A stretch of DNA of 64,000 nt, from NCBI RefSeq assembly GCF_024582815.1, contig NZ_CP102099.1:3038001-3102000 (forward strand), read 5' to 3'. Below the pieces are notes generated by a model, which was given only the letters and a program-made list of their open reading frames with translations, did not search any database and had not been told where the DNA came from. The position numbers were made by a program, and so were the translations under genes. This document shows, one piece after another, positions 1-8,238 of this stretch (within the stretch, counting starts at the first letter, position 1; the number at the start of each line of letters is the position of its first letter). Source of the DNA: Acinetobacter colistiniresistens. Its GTDB lineage: Bacteria > Pseudomonadota > Gammaproteobacteria > Pseudomonadales > Moraxellaceae.

Positions 1-62
1 TCATTGAATTTTGAGTTGGACGCATTGGGTGCTTTAAGATTTGCTTGTTGATTTGTTGTCAT
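1..62 (-). CDS. N-terminal fragment of a T6SS cargo-module protein (cut by window edge)
   Basis: An ATG at 60-62 on the minus strand opens a frame that runs off the left edge of the window. Only about 20 residues are visible, rich in Asn, Gln, Ala and Ser (starts MTTNQQANLK). A good ribosome binding site (AAGGTG) lies about 8 bases upstream. It follows vgrG and a DUF4123 gene on the same strand, with only 8 bases after the DUF4123 stop, which is the usual place for a T6SS effector. The function cannot be read from this fragment; 'effector' is inferred from position only. Confidence 0.6.
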   Translation of the reverse strand, partial: MTTNQQANLKAPNASNSKFN

Positions 63-70
63 ATCACACC

Positions 71-1015
71 TTATACATTTAAATCTTTTTGAATAACTAA
101 ATAAGCATCAGATTTCAGATAGTCCATAGCCTCTGAAAATGAGAGCTCGCCCTGCACACAATGTTCATAAAGAATATCCGTGACCAAAGGATGAGTCATA
201 AAATCCTTATGAATAATTTGCCCATACAAACCATAAGTGACGAGATCTAAATTATTTTCTAGTCCATAAACTTTGTATGCCTGTAGTAACGTTTTATGAA
301 TCTCTACGGGGCGTAATTTTGAAACATCGACGTCTTTAAAATCATTCAGCTGTTGGAATACACTATTTGCTATTTCAACCAGATCTAATGCGACCGATTG
401 AGATTGATCCAGAGAACGGAGAGCTAATGTTTTAATTTGAGCGCGTTCTTCCTGAGATTCGATGCTATAGAAGCCAGTAGGATGTAAAAAATGCCATGCT
501 GCAAAGCTATCCAATAAACTCAATAAATTTTTTTCTTCTAAAATATCATTTAAGTAGATCAATACTCGTGGATCATACCAACGGAATAAAATTTTCCGTC
601 CCTGATCAAACACAACCAACTTATTTCTTATCTGATCTCTTAACTCCTCAAGAGATTCTGTTTTTGATGCACCAAAGCCATGTACAAAGTAACAGTCATT
701 GGTCATATCTTTATTGCGCAATAAGTTTAGCAACACATCATCTTTTACTTGCTCAAATACCCTTTGATCATCAATACGTATCAAAAAAAGATTAGATGTT
801 TCCATATCCTTTTTGATTGCTAAGGGAATATAAGCAATGTTCTTTTTCGCTAAGGCATTGACCACATCATCAAAAATTGAAGGATTTAAGGTGCTATCCA
901 ATAAAAAGATAAGATGTCCATATTGAGTTAAAAGTTTTAAACACTGCTGTTCTAACTGAGCACGATGATTCTGTTCAGGATCATTTTGAACAGCTATAAA
1001 AACCGATAAACTCAT
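71..1015 (-). CDS. DUF4123 domain protein, T6SS effector adaptor/chaperone
   Basis: A 314-residue protein. The motif FRWYDPRVL near residue 165, after a hydrophobic N-terminal region (YGHLIFLLDS), is typical of DUF4123, a family of adaptors (Tap/TEC type) that load a specific effector onto VgrG. The start is the ATG at 1013-1015, which overlaps the vgrG TGA as ATGA; an in-frame start further upstream would run deep into vgrG. The overlap implies translational coupling to vgrG. The next gene downstream, cut by the window edge, would be the expected effector. Family assignment is from recognised sequence pattern; the identity of the cargo is inference. Confidence 0.85.
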   Translation of the reverse strand: MSLSVFIAVQNDPEQNHRAQLEQQCLKLLTQYGHLIFLLDSTLNPSIFDDVVNALAKKNIAYIPLAIKKDMETSNLFLIRIDDQRVFEQVKDDVLLNLLRNKDMTNDCYFVHGFGASKTESLEELRDQIRNKLVVFDQGRKILFRWYDPRVLIYLNDILEEKNLLSLLDSFAAWHFLHPTGFYSIESQEERAQIKTLALRSLDQSQSVALDLVEIANSVFQQLNDFKDVDVSKLRPVEIHKTLLQAYKVYGLENNLDLVTYGLYGQIIHKDFMTHPLVTDILYEHCVQGELSFSEAMDYLKSDAYLVIQKDLNV

Positions 1016-3618
1016 GATAAGTCTACCTTTGCAGAACCATTTTGAGCTGCCTGTGTCTGCTTCGCAGAACAATCTGGTAAATCAATTGCAGGTACATTTA
1101 CGGACGCCCCACCCATAAACAAATGCTGCCCTGCTTTCACCTCAAACTTGCCGCCTGTGGTTGGAAAAATCCCCGAACCATTCAGCTTGAGTTCAGATGT
1201 ATCCCCTTTAAAAACGATCTCTTTTGGACTGATAATCTCAATCCGATCTTCGGTCGAAATAATCTGAATCCCTTGCTTGGCAAGAAAGTCCATCCCTTCG
1301 GCCTGAGCCAGCATCTCAAATTTGCCTTTGGCCGCAACTTGTTTGATACCACCTTGTGCAGCAAAAAGACTGGCTTTACCACTGACATGTGCTACTAAAT
1401 TTTTTTGTGTGCTTAGATTAATACTGTCACCAGCAAACTGATTGATCTGCCCATCTGCAGATAAATGAATATCTTCATTGGTGCTCAGCCCAATACCTGC
1501 TGGCGAACTAAGCAACAACATCGCTTGATTAAACTTGGCTATATCAGACTCAATTTCTTCAGCAAAAGCTTTCAATTGTTCCAGTGATTCAATCTCATCA
1601 GTCTGTTGGTTCTTGGCTACTTCACTTAAGGCCATGGCATTGTTTTGATTGCCCTCTAGCTGCTGTTTAGCAACTTGGGCATCCAGATGCTCACCTTGGG
1701 CTTGATCCTGTTTATGTGTGGAAAGCAGCAAACCCTCGCCTGCACGGACTGCACCCCACTGGTCGGTGCGCAGTTCAAAACCTTCACCGCGGTCTTCACT
1801 TTCGGCTTTGTCTTTAGGGTGGCTGAGTTTCCCAAGGTTCAGTTGACTGGCCGCATGGCTACTTTGCAACTGGGCACTGATCTGACCTGTGGTGTCATCA
1901 AAGCGCAGTTGGTTAAAGCCTTCACCTTGGTACTCTTTAGATTTGATCCCTGCCAGTTTCTTGGTGTCTGGCAGCTTGCCTGCGTTGTCAAACTTGGTCG
2001 GGCTACGATGACCTTCATGAATTCTTCCCACCACAAATGGACGGTCAATATTGCCATCAAAGAAATCAATCACTACGATTTCATCTATACGCGGTAAGAA
2101 ACGTGCACCATAGCCTTCACCAGCCCAAGGCGTGAGTACATCAACCCAAGCTGAATCGGTATCGTTGTCATTGGCACCCGCACCGCCATCATGGCTATGA
2201 TCGTCGTTGCGGGTAAACAGGAAGCGGACTTTAATCCGTCCCCATTCATCCACATGGATTTCTTCACCACTTGGCCCAACCACTTTGGCGCGTTGCGGTG
2301 AAGCAGTTGGACGGTGTTGCAAGGGATTAAATTCGGGTACGGTTTTAATGCTGCGGCGTTGTAAGGTCAGTTGATTGGCTTGGCGTTCTTGATTGTTGGT
2401 TTGGGTTGGCTGCCAATTACTCTGTGCTAATAATTGATTGATCTGTTGATGTAGATCTTTGGGTAAATTATTTTGGTTATAGAAGTTTTTGCCTGTAATC
2501 AGAAATTCTTTGTCGCTGCCATCGTGTTGATCAATTTCAGGATGCTCAGCCAATTCAAACCAGTAACCCACATGGGTATCGCGCACGGTGGTATCGGCAG
2601 TAAATTGTTTGGATTGCAGGTCGTAGTATTGACCCAAGTTCTGATTCAGCTTTTCAATTTGTGCATTGCCCGATGCAGTTGCACCATCTTCACCATTCAG
2701 GTCTTGCATCCAAGCCGGTGAAAAGTGCCATGCCTGTTCCAGACCTAAACTGGCATTGTCGTATTGAGCACTGTGTTTATGCGTGCTTTGTACGCTGCCT
2801 GCACCATCTTCTTGTTCTAATGCATCGGCTTGCCAACGCTGTACATGCACGCTACTCGGTTGTAAGCTGCGTTGCCCCACCAAACTGGTCATGCTGTCGT
2901 ATTGTTCAGTGGCACTGCTGCGGTGGTAACGAATCTGTCGACGATCGAGCGCTTGGTATTGGCTATTGTCATCAATCAAACGTAGCTTTTGTGGTTGAAT
3001 GGCAGCACTACTGAGCGCAACGGTTCGCTCGGCTTCATCAATTAACCAGCAAATCGATTCGCTCCGTAGCAAACGAGTCAGGAAGTCGTAGTCGCTTTCC
3101 AAAGACTGCATAATAAAGGGGCGGATATCGTAGTCTTGACTGAGTCCGCTTAAATCCAAAGTCAAACTGGAAGCAAATAAGGGACTCTTTTGCTGCCACT
3201 CCTTGAAGACAATTTGCACCACATCAGGCACGCTCTTGTTCATAAACACGCGACTGTTACGGCGTTGTTTCCACAGTGCGGTTGGATCTTCTAAAGTCAG
3301 CTTATATACCGTGAGGCTACCATCAGATTGCCCTTGCAGGGCTTGGGTGATAATGCCTGTGACACGAGTCAGCTGACCTTGATCAGTCACCGTATCAATT
3401 GCGGCTTGGCTACCAATAAATTGTTTCAGCGGAATAGTAGCGTTGGTCGATAAGCAAATTAATTCTGCTTTAAAACCCGCATTCAGTTGATGCTGCCCAT
3501 CAATACGTTGCAGAAAGACTTGAGTATTTAAATTGTGATTGGAAAACTGAATATGGATCGCACGTCTCTGTGCAGTAAGGCCTAGACGCTCTAACGCTTG
3601 AAATATATTAGCCAACAT
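1012..3618 (-). CDS. vgrG: Type VI secretion tip protein VgrG
   Basis: An 868-residue VgrG. The N-terminal two thirds carry the gp27/gp5-like spike base (late enhancer/phage_GPD-type, about residues 30-370) followed by the OB-fold stretch around GPSGEEIHVDEWGRIKVRF. The C-terminal part (about 600-868) is a DUF2345-like beta-helix needle ending in KAGQHLFMGGASVNVPAIDL. VgrG trimers cap the Hcp tube and carry effectors into neighbouring cells. It heads a small minus-strand module with the DUF4123 adaptor (4-bp overlap). No structural T6SS genes (tss) are in the window, so this is an orphan vgrG module. The final needle segment is clearly related to the stand-alone tip proteins at 36,563 and 54,722. 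Confidence 0.95.
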   Translation of the reverse strand: MLANIFQALERLGLTAQRRAIHIQFSNHNLNTQVFLQRIDGQHQLNAGFKAELICLSTNATIPLKQFIGSQAAIDTVTDQGQLTRVTGIITQALQGQSDGSLTVYKLTLEDPTALWKQRRNSRVFMNKSVPDVVQIVFKEWQQKSPLFASSLTLDLSGLSQDYDIRPFIMQSLESDYDFLTRLLRSESICWLIDEAERTVALSSAAIQPQKLRLIDDNSQYQALDRRQIRYHRSSATEQYDSMTSLVGQRSLQPSSVHVQRWQADALEQEDGAGSVQSTHKHSAQYDNASLGLEQAWHFSPAWMQDLNGEDGATASGNAQIEKLNQNLGQYYDLQSKQFTADTTVRDTHVGYWFELAEHPEIDQHDGSDKEFLITGKNFYNQNNLPKDLHQQINQLLAQSNWQPTQTNNQERQANQLTLQRRSIKTVPEFNPLQHRPTASPQRAKVVGPSGEEIHVDEWGRIKVRFLFTRNDDHSHDGGAGANDNDTDSAWVDVLTPWAGEGYGARFLPRIDEIVVIDFFDGNIDRPFVVGRIHEGHRSPTKFDNAGKLPDTKKLAGIKSKEYQGEGFNQLRFDDTTGQISAQLQSSHAASQLNLGKLSHPKDKAESEDRGEGFELRTDQWGAVRAGEGLLLSTHKQDQAQGEHLDAQVAKQQLEGNQNNAMALSEVAKNQQTDEIESLEQLKAFAEEIESDIAKFNQAMLLLSSPAGIGLSTNEDIHLSADGQINQFAGDSINLSTQKNLVAHVSGKASLFAAQGGIKQVAAKGKFEMLAQAEGMDFLAKQGIQIISTEDRIEIISPKEIVFKGDTSELKLNGSGIFPTTGGKFEVKAGQHLFMGGASVNVPAIDLPDCSAKQTQAAQNGSAKVDLS

Positions 3619-3705
3619 TTTTTATAAAATAAATAAATCAAATTTTAGGTATGGTATACAAAACAGACTGATTTGTCTATTTTGTATATTTATTGTTAAA
3701 TCTCT

Positions 3706-4479
3706 TTAATGATGCCGTTTTAAAATGGATTCACTCATTAATTGATATATATTCCGTAGATCAGATCGATTCGATTCTGTTAATAACTGGCCATGCATAC
3801 TTAATATATTTTGATCCCCTCGCATGGCCGGTCCTGTCTGCATATGCTTGGGATCATTGGCTGTGGCTTTGTTTGCGGTCTCCAGAATCAAGGGATATAA
3901 CAGGCTAAAATCCACCTGCTCGGCATCCACTACTTGCTTGGCCATGTCATAACAATAATTACTAAAATTGCAAGCAAACACCGCTGCCAAATGCAAAGTG
4001 AGTCGTTGTTTCGAGCTATATTGATAGACAAATTGGCTTAAACTGTTTGCTAAATCGGTTAATAAGGTTAAATCTTGCTGCTGCACTGCCTCAACAAATA
4101 ACGGGGTATCCGACCAATTCACCGCTCTTTCCAGACTAAAAGTCTGTAAGGGATAAAAAACGCCTGATCGCACATGCGTTTGTGAAAGTATTGATAAAGC
4201 CGTACTGCCCGAAGTATGCACAATCAGATTATCAGGCAAATATGCTGCAATAGAATCCATCACACTGGAAATGGCCTGATCACTCACAGCAATCATCACC
4301 AAATCTGTTTGTGAGTTCAGCTGTCTGACATCGTTAATTGCTTGAGCATTGACTTGATTGGCAAGCACTTGCGCGCGCTGTAAATCCCGACTAAAGATTT
4401 GAACGATCTGATGCTGTAACTGCAATACTCTGGCTAAATGGGTTGCCACACGCCCTGCACCAATCAATGTAATTCGCAT
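3706..4479 (-). CDS. Rossmann-like / DUF2520 domain protein (predicted NAD(P)-binding)
   Basis: A 257-residue soluble protein. The N-terminus has a dinucleotide-binding glycine motif (GAGRVATHLARVLQ, residues 8-21). The C-terminal half resembles DUF2520, an all-helical domain found with F420/NADP-oxidoreductase-type Rossmann folds. The substrate is not known for this family. The ATG at 4479 is preceded at about 12 bases by AAGG. It lies between vgrG and the LprI-like gene on the same strand but with a strong terminator upstream of it, so it is probably transcribed alone. Confidence 0.8.
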   Translation of the reverse strand: MRITLIGAGRVATHLARVLQLQHQIVQIFSRDLQRAQVLANQVNAQAINDVRQLNSQTDLVMIAVSDQAISSVMDSIAAYLPDNLIVHTSGSTALSILSQTHVRSGVFYPLQTFSLERAVNWSDTPLFVEAVQQQDLTLLTDLANSLSQFVYQYSSKQRLTLHLAAVFACNFSNYCYDMAKQVVDAEQVDFSLLYPLILETANKATANDPKHMQTGPAMRGDQNILSMHGQLLTESNRSDLRNIYQLMSESILKRHH

Positions 4480-4518
4480 AATTTCTATTTACCTTCGTGA
4501 TGACTCAAGCATGCCAAT

Positions 4519-4547
4519 AAAAAAAGGACGAATCAATTCGTCCTTTT
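4519..4547 (-). terminator. Rho-independent terminator after the LprI-like gene
   Basis: A near-perfect stem (AAAAGGACGAA / TTCGTCCTTTT, loop TCAA) lies 14 bases past the stop of the lipoprotein gene. It is flanked by A and T runs, so it can end transcripts from the minus strand. Confidence 0.8.
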
Positions 4548-4560
4548 GCTTGTTGTTCAA

Positions 4561-5616
4561 TTAATTGACATTATTGAGATAAACAATGCGCTCAATGGTA
4601 CGCTGCGTAAAGCATTTGGTATATTGCATGGCTTGGTCTTGTTGACGCATTGCCTCATTCCAGTAACCTGACTGCTTCTGATACGTTTCACGGTCTTTCT
4701 CAGGAATATCATAGACACTTTTCTGTGACAGCACCTTACAATCCACATCACGCTTTTCAAACCAGTCTGATTGATCTTGCTGCAATTGTGTCTTCTGTTC
4801 AGGCGTGAACTTATCCCAAGTCTGATTTAAACGCTCAACCTGTTTTGATTTTTCCGCATCCAGTTCTTTCTTACGGATATCCATCGCTTTTTGCGCCAAG
4901 TCCATTTGCGCCGAAGATTGCGCATTATATTCTTGTTGAGCCTTTTCACTATCTTGTTCTATCAGGCGATTTTCTTTTAGGTAGGCAACATACTGTACAG
5001 CCTTGGTTGCCATAAACACCACACCATCAATCACGGCATTTTGATCTGGAATATCGACAACTAAGCCATCTTTATCAGTTTTGGTTAGATTATAAGTAAA
5101 ATCACCACGTAACTGATCATCCTCCAGAGTCAATGGATATTCACTGTCAGAGAAGTAATCACCTAAAGTATAAGTCGTTGTACGTGCTTCGCCCTCGCCA
5201 TCGCCTTGATACTTTTGCGATTCAAGATAGGCATTTTCTGCACGCTTTTGCAGACCTTTCGGGAACGAAATAATTAATTGGCTATCACAGCTCAACAGTG
5301 TTTTTGAAGCAGATTGGGTTTCTGTCGCATCTAAAGTCCGAACATTTTTAATTTCGAATTTTAGCCCCTTATTGATTTTATCTAGAACATCATAATCGGC
5401 CTGATATTCACTTGCACGCAAACTACGTTCAATTTGCTTTAAATAGGCTTTCTTTAATGCGGCCTGAATATTATTCAGATTATCCTGATTGGTACAGCTC
5501 CACTCAGCAACGGCAGCGGCATCAGTATTTTCCGCTTTATCTTTGGGTTTGAACTTATCACAACCAGCTAATAAAACTGCTGCTGTTAATGTTGTGAATA
5601 TAAAAAACTTATTCAT
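4561..5616 (-). CDS. LprI-like (DUF1311) lipoprotein
   Basis: A 351-residue protein with a lipoprotein signal peptide: hydrophobic run then lipobox LLAGC, lipidated Cys at residue 19. The middle is charged and helical (EKAQQEYNAQ to KKELDAEKSKQ). The C-terminal 70 residues (QSDWFEKRDVDCK to YTKCFTQRTIERI) resemble the LprI/DUF1311 domain, some members of which inhibit lysozyme. It is therefore probably anchored in the envelope, facing the periplasm. Terminators bound it on both sides, so it is likely monocistronic. The family match is moderate; lysozyme inhibition is not shown by the sequence. Confidence 0.75.
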   Translation of the reverse strand: MNKFFIFTTLTAAVLLAGCDKFKPKDKAENTDAAAVAEWSCTNQDNLNNIQAALKKAYLKQIERSLRASEYQADYDVLDKINKGLKFEIKNVRTLDATETQSASKTLLSCDSQLIISFPKGLQKRAENAYLESQKYQGDGEGEARTTTYTLGDYFSDSEYPLTLEDDQLRGDFTYNLTKTDKDGLVVDIPDQNAVIDGVVFMATKAVQYVAYLKENRLIEQDSEKAQQEYNAQSSAQMDLAQKAMDIRKKELDAEKSKQVERLNQTWDKFTPEQKTQLQQDQSDWFEKRDVDCKVLSQKSVYDIPEKDRETYQKQSGYWNEAMRQQDQAMQYTKCFTQRTIERIVYLNNVN

Positions 5617-5741
5617 ATTAAGACCCTGTAATCTTGTTTTTTCGGGCGTATTCTACTCAATTTAAATCTAGACTTTCGAGTCTTTTCTTTAATTTTATTT
5701 AAATCACTGCATATTCAAATTACAACACCAAATAAATAGCT

Positions 5742-5781
5742 AAAATAAAAGGAGTTATTGCAATAATAACTCCTTTTATTT
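5742..5781. terminator. Terminator between OmpA-family gene and LprI-like gene
   Basis: A long stem (AAAATAAAAGGAGTTATT and its complement, loop GCAA) starts 15 bases past the stop of the OmpA-family gene. T-rich flanks on both sides suit termination on the minus strand. Confidence 0.8.
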
Positions 5782-5795
5782 TTAAAGGATATCAG

Positions 5796-7214
5796 TTATG
5801 GGGTGATTGAAAACTCAATACGGCGATTTTTAAAACGTCCTTCCTCTGTCGCATTATCTGCAACAGGGTTATCGGCACCATGTCCCACGGCTGTTAGTTG
5901 AGTTGCAGCAACGCCTTGGCTAACTAAATAGTCCACCACAGCTTGTGCACGTTTTTGAGATAATGCCTTATTGCTATCCGCGTTTCCGGTAGAGTCGGTA
6001 TAACCTGCAACTGTCAATTTAGCATCCTTGATATTTTTCATTAAGGCAGCGGCTTTGTCTAAAATCACTTTATTTTCATTCGGAATCTTATTTGACCCTG
6101 TCGAGAAATTAATAATTTGCAGATTAAGAGCCTTAATCACAGCATTAATATCAACCTGATTTGCATCAATACTTGCCAATGCATCATGAGCGGCATTCAA
6201 GCTATTGCTGACAGAATCATCTGCATTGACAGGCGCATCAACCACGACCTCTGTATTTGGCACCAAAGCTTTGATCTTGCCCAGTAACTCATTCAGTTTG
6301 TTCGTATCGCCACCTTTTAAAGTAATTTTATCCCCTACCCAATCCAAAGAAACATTTGGAACACCTTTCAGTAGGCCAAGCACACCAGCAAGTCCAGCCT
6401 GATCTGTAAATGTCGCCGCATGTGAGGTTGCCGTATCGACAGTACAATCCTGACTGCCCGAAAAAATCTCTTTTACTTTAGCCTGAATATTGCTTAGGAA
6501 GCCTTGATCACCGACCCCCACCTGACACTGCGCAACTTTAGCATTTGCATCCGTACTTAAACTCAAGCTTGCTGGAGCAGCCTCTGCCGCAGTCACCTGT
6601 GAAGCAGCTTTATCTTGATTATTTACAGGTACGGCCATTTGTTGGTGCTGACAAGATTTCCATAACCATGCAACCAATAGCGCTAAAATAATCAGCGCCA
6701 CAATCGGCAGCCAAGCGCGTGATTTGGTTGCTGTTTCAGTTGTATTATTGGCAAAATTTGAAACGGGGACAGATGCATTGGAGACCAGTCCTAATGGCGC
6801 AAGTAAACCCAATGCCCATGCAGGTAAAAGTGAACGAATGGAGTCGGCATGCTGTTTTAAATAATTGACGATACTCTGAGAGTCATTGCCAGCCTCATTG
6901 GTCAAAGCAACAAGACTTTTCGGAATCGCTTGGTTTAATGTTTGTTCTGCTTCTGTAGTAGACAGTTGACCGTCCGTTAGATTCGATAAAAGCGCATTTT
7001 TGACTTGATCATTATGACCAAACAAATCGAATAAAGATGGTGAAATCGATTCCTTTAGTTTCTGAATCAGCTCTGGCTTTGCAGTCAAGACTGAAAGAAA
7101 AATCGGATAAAATTTGGATAACAGGTTACTTTTTTCATTAGCCAGACTATCTTGGCGACTTACAAGTACAGATGTTACTTGTTGCTTTAACAATTCCATT
7201 GGGTTTATTGACAT
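5796..7214 (-). CDS. OmpA-family protein with novel N-terminal helical domain
   Basis: A 472-residue protein. Residues 1-135 form a helical domain (MSINPMELLKQQVTS...) shared with the neighbour at 7,462. A single membrane segment follows at about 165-187 (AWLPIVALIILALLVAWLW). After a linker with Cys residues comes a BON-like region (225-345). The C-terminal OmpA peptidoglycan-binding domain spans about 360-472, with the motif NFSTGSNKIP, GYTDSTGNADSN and the closing arginine-rich NRRIEF. It should sit in the inner membrane and reach the peptidoglycan. Start chosen at ATG 7214, with GGAG 8 bases upstream. The domain order resembles small inner-membrane OmpA proteins; its role is unknown. Confidence 0.85.
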   Translation of the reverse strand: MSINPMELLKQQVTSVLVSRQDSLANEKSNLLSKFYPIFLSVLTAKPELIQKLKESISPSLFDLFGHNDQVKNALLSNLTDGQLSTTEAEQTLNQAIPKSLVALTNEAGNDSQSIVNYLKQHADSIRSLLPAWALGLLAPLGLVSNASVPVSNFANNTTETATKSRAWLPIVALIILALLVAWLWKSCQHQQMAVPVNNQDKAASQVTAAEAAPASLSLSTDANAKVAQCQVGVGDQGFLSNIQAKVKEIFSGSQDCTVDTATSHAATFTDQAGLAGVLGLLKGVPNVSLDWVGDKITLKGGDTNKLNELLGKIKALVPNTEVVVDAPVNADDSVSNSLNAAHDALASIDANQVDINAVIKALNLQIINFSTGSNKIPNENKVILDKAAALMKNIKDAKLTVAGYTDSTGNADSNKALSQKRAQAVVDYLVSQGVAATQLTAVGHGADNPVADNATEEGRFKNRRIEFSITP

Positions 7215-7336
7215 TGTTATTCACTCCAATCAGTTAAATTTATAATATTCAGATCACTTAAGAAATAATGCGAAGTACAAGCAAGCTGATGTTTTTTCAT
7301 TCTAATCATTTGTTTAGTTTTTAGTCATTTTTAAAT

Positions 7337-7375
7337 AATTTAAATACAATACTTACATCACACTTTACAAAACCG
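7337..7375 (-). promoter_or_regulatory. Putative promoter of the OmpA-family gene (copy A of a duplicated region)
   Basis: About 39 bp closely match 8160-8198 in front of the paralogue. Read on the minus strand, both copies offer TTGTAA or TTGTTA, an 18-base spacer and TATTTA, a plausible sigma70 pair, followed by an AT-rich leader of about 120 bases. The duplication is seen directly; promoter activity is inferred. Confidence 0.45.
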
Positions 7376-7461
7376 ATCACAGACAAAGCGTTAGTGGCTG
7401 GCTCAGATTTATATTGAATTACTAGTGAGCCTGTCGACTTAGCGCTTAGATCAGTTATATG

Positions 7462-8034
7462 TCACTTCGTTATATGGTACAGAAACAGCAAAGAAAAACT
7501 GGCAAAAATCAAAGTAAGGAAAGGAAATAACCGATAAGATTTCTTTTCAGCAGGCAGTTCCACTGGTTCATGCATTGTTTCTAATAAAGGTTCTTTTCGC
7601 TCCACTTCATCCAATAACGCAAGCACCTCATCAGACCAATGAGGTAATAAGGCAAAGATTGATTCTTTATGCTCTCGAAGATAATGCAGAATACTGATTG
7701 CCTCATTTCCCACTTCGTTTGAGAGTACTGCCAAACTTTTAGGAATGGCTCGATTTAATGTGATCTCCACTTCTGTCACTGCAACTTTGCCTGCTGCCAA
7801 CCTTATCAGTAATGCATTTTTTACTCGCTCGTTCCCTTCCAGCAAATCAAAAACAGAAGGCGTCAGTTTCTCTTTGAGCTGATCAATTAATTCAGGCTTA
7901 TCTAGAAAAATAGATAAAAAAATTGGGTAAAATCTTGATAAAATATCATTTTTCTCATTAACCAAACAGGTTTGATCATTCACAATCATAGACGATACTT
8001 TTTGTTTAAGTAGCTCCATTGGATTCATAGACAT
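7462..8034 (-). CDS. Paralogue of the OmpA-family N-terminal domain, lacking OmpA
   Basis: A 190-residue protein. Residues 1-133 align without gaps to the N-terminal domain of the gene at 5,796 (shared blocks NPMELLKQ, RFYPIFLS, KPELI, VKNALL, AIPKSL, SNEVGN). After a Glu-rich stretch it ends with a single hydrophobic helix (FPFLTLIFASFSLLFLYHI) and no periplasmic OmpA domain. The start is ATG 8034, which has GGAG 9 bases upstream; a longer frame begins only with TTG. It is a tandem duplicate whose 3' part was lost or never copied. It could pair with the full-length protein in the membrane. No known function. Confidence 0.75.
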   Translation of the reverse strand: MSMNPMELLKQKVSSMIVNDQTCLVNEKNDILSRFYPIFLSIFLDKPELIDQLKEKLTPSVFDLLEGNERVKNALLIRLAAGKVAVTEVEITLNRAIPKSLAVLSNEVGNEAISILHYLREHKESIFALLPHWSDEVLALLDEVERKEPLLETMHEPVELPAEKKSYRLFPFLTLIFASFSLLFLYHITK

Positions 8035-8159
8035 ATTATTAAGCTCCAATTATTTAAGTTTTAAATAATGTAATTCTCATTTTTATAATTTTATGTAAGG
8101 TATATCTCAATTTATTTTTTTACTTTAATCTATTTTTTTAATCTTTATCAGTTTTGTAA

Positions 8160-8198
8160 AATTTAAATACAATATCTACTTCACATTTAACAAAGCGG
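8160..8198 (-). promoter_or_regulatory. Putative promoter of the paralogue (copy B of the duplicated region)
   Basis: It matches 7337-7375: AATTTAAATACAAT is identical and the following 25 bases are similar. On the minus strand it gives TTGTTA, 18 bases, TATTTA. Its upstream edge runs into the hairpin that follows the pyr genes. Confidence 0.4.
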
Positions 8199-8223
8199 AA
8201 TAAGACCTTGTCGCCTTATCCCG
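8196..8223 (-). terminator. Possible terminator after the pyrB operon
   Basis: Inverted repeat CGGGATAAG / CTTATTCCG (minus strand, one G-T pair), 16 bases after the stop of the dihydroorotase-like gene, followed by CTTTGTT. The T tract is weak, so the call is tentative. Confidence 0.4.
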
Positions 8224-8238
8224 TTGTTTTAGTGCATT

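Noticed and set aside
1675..2097. Plus-strand frames opposite vgrG
   Set aside because: No start signal, and codon pattern follows vgrG on the other strand.
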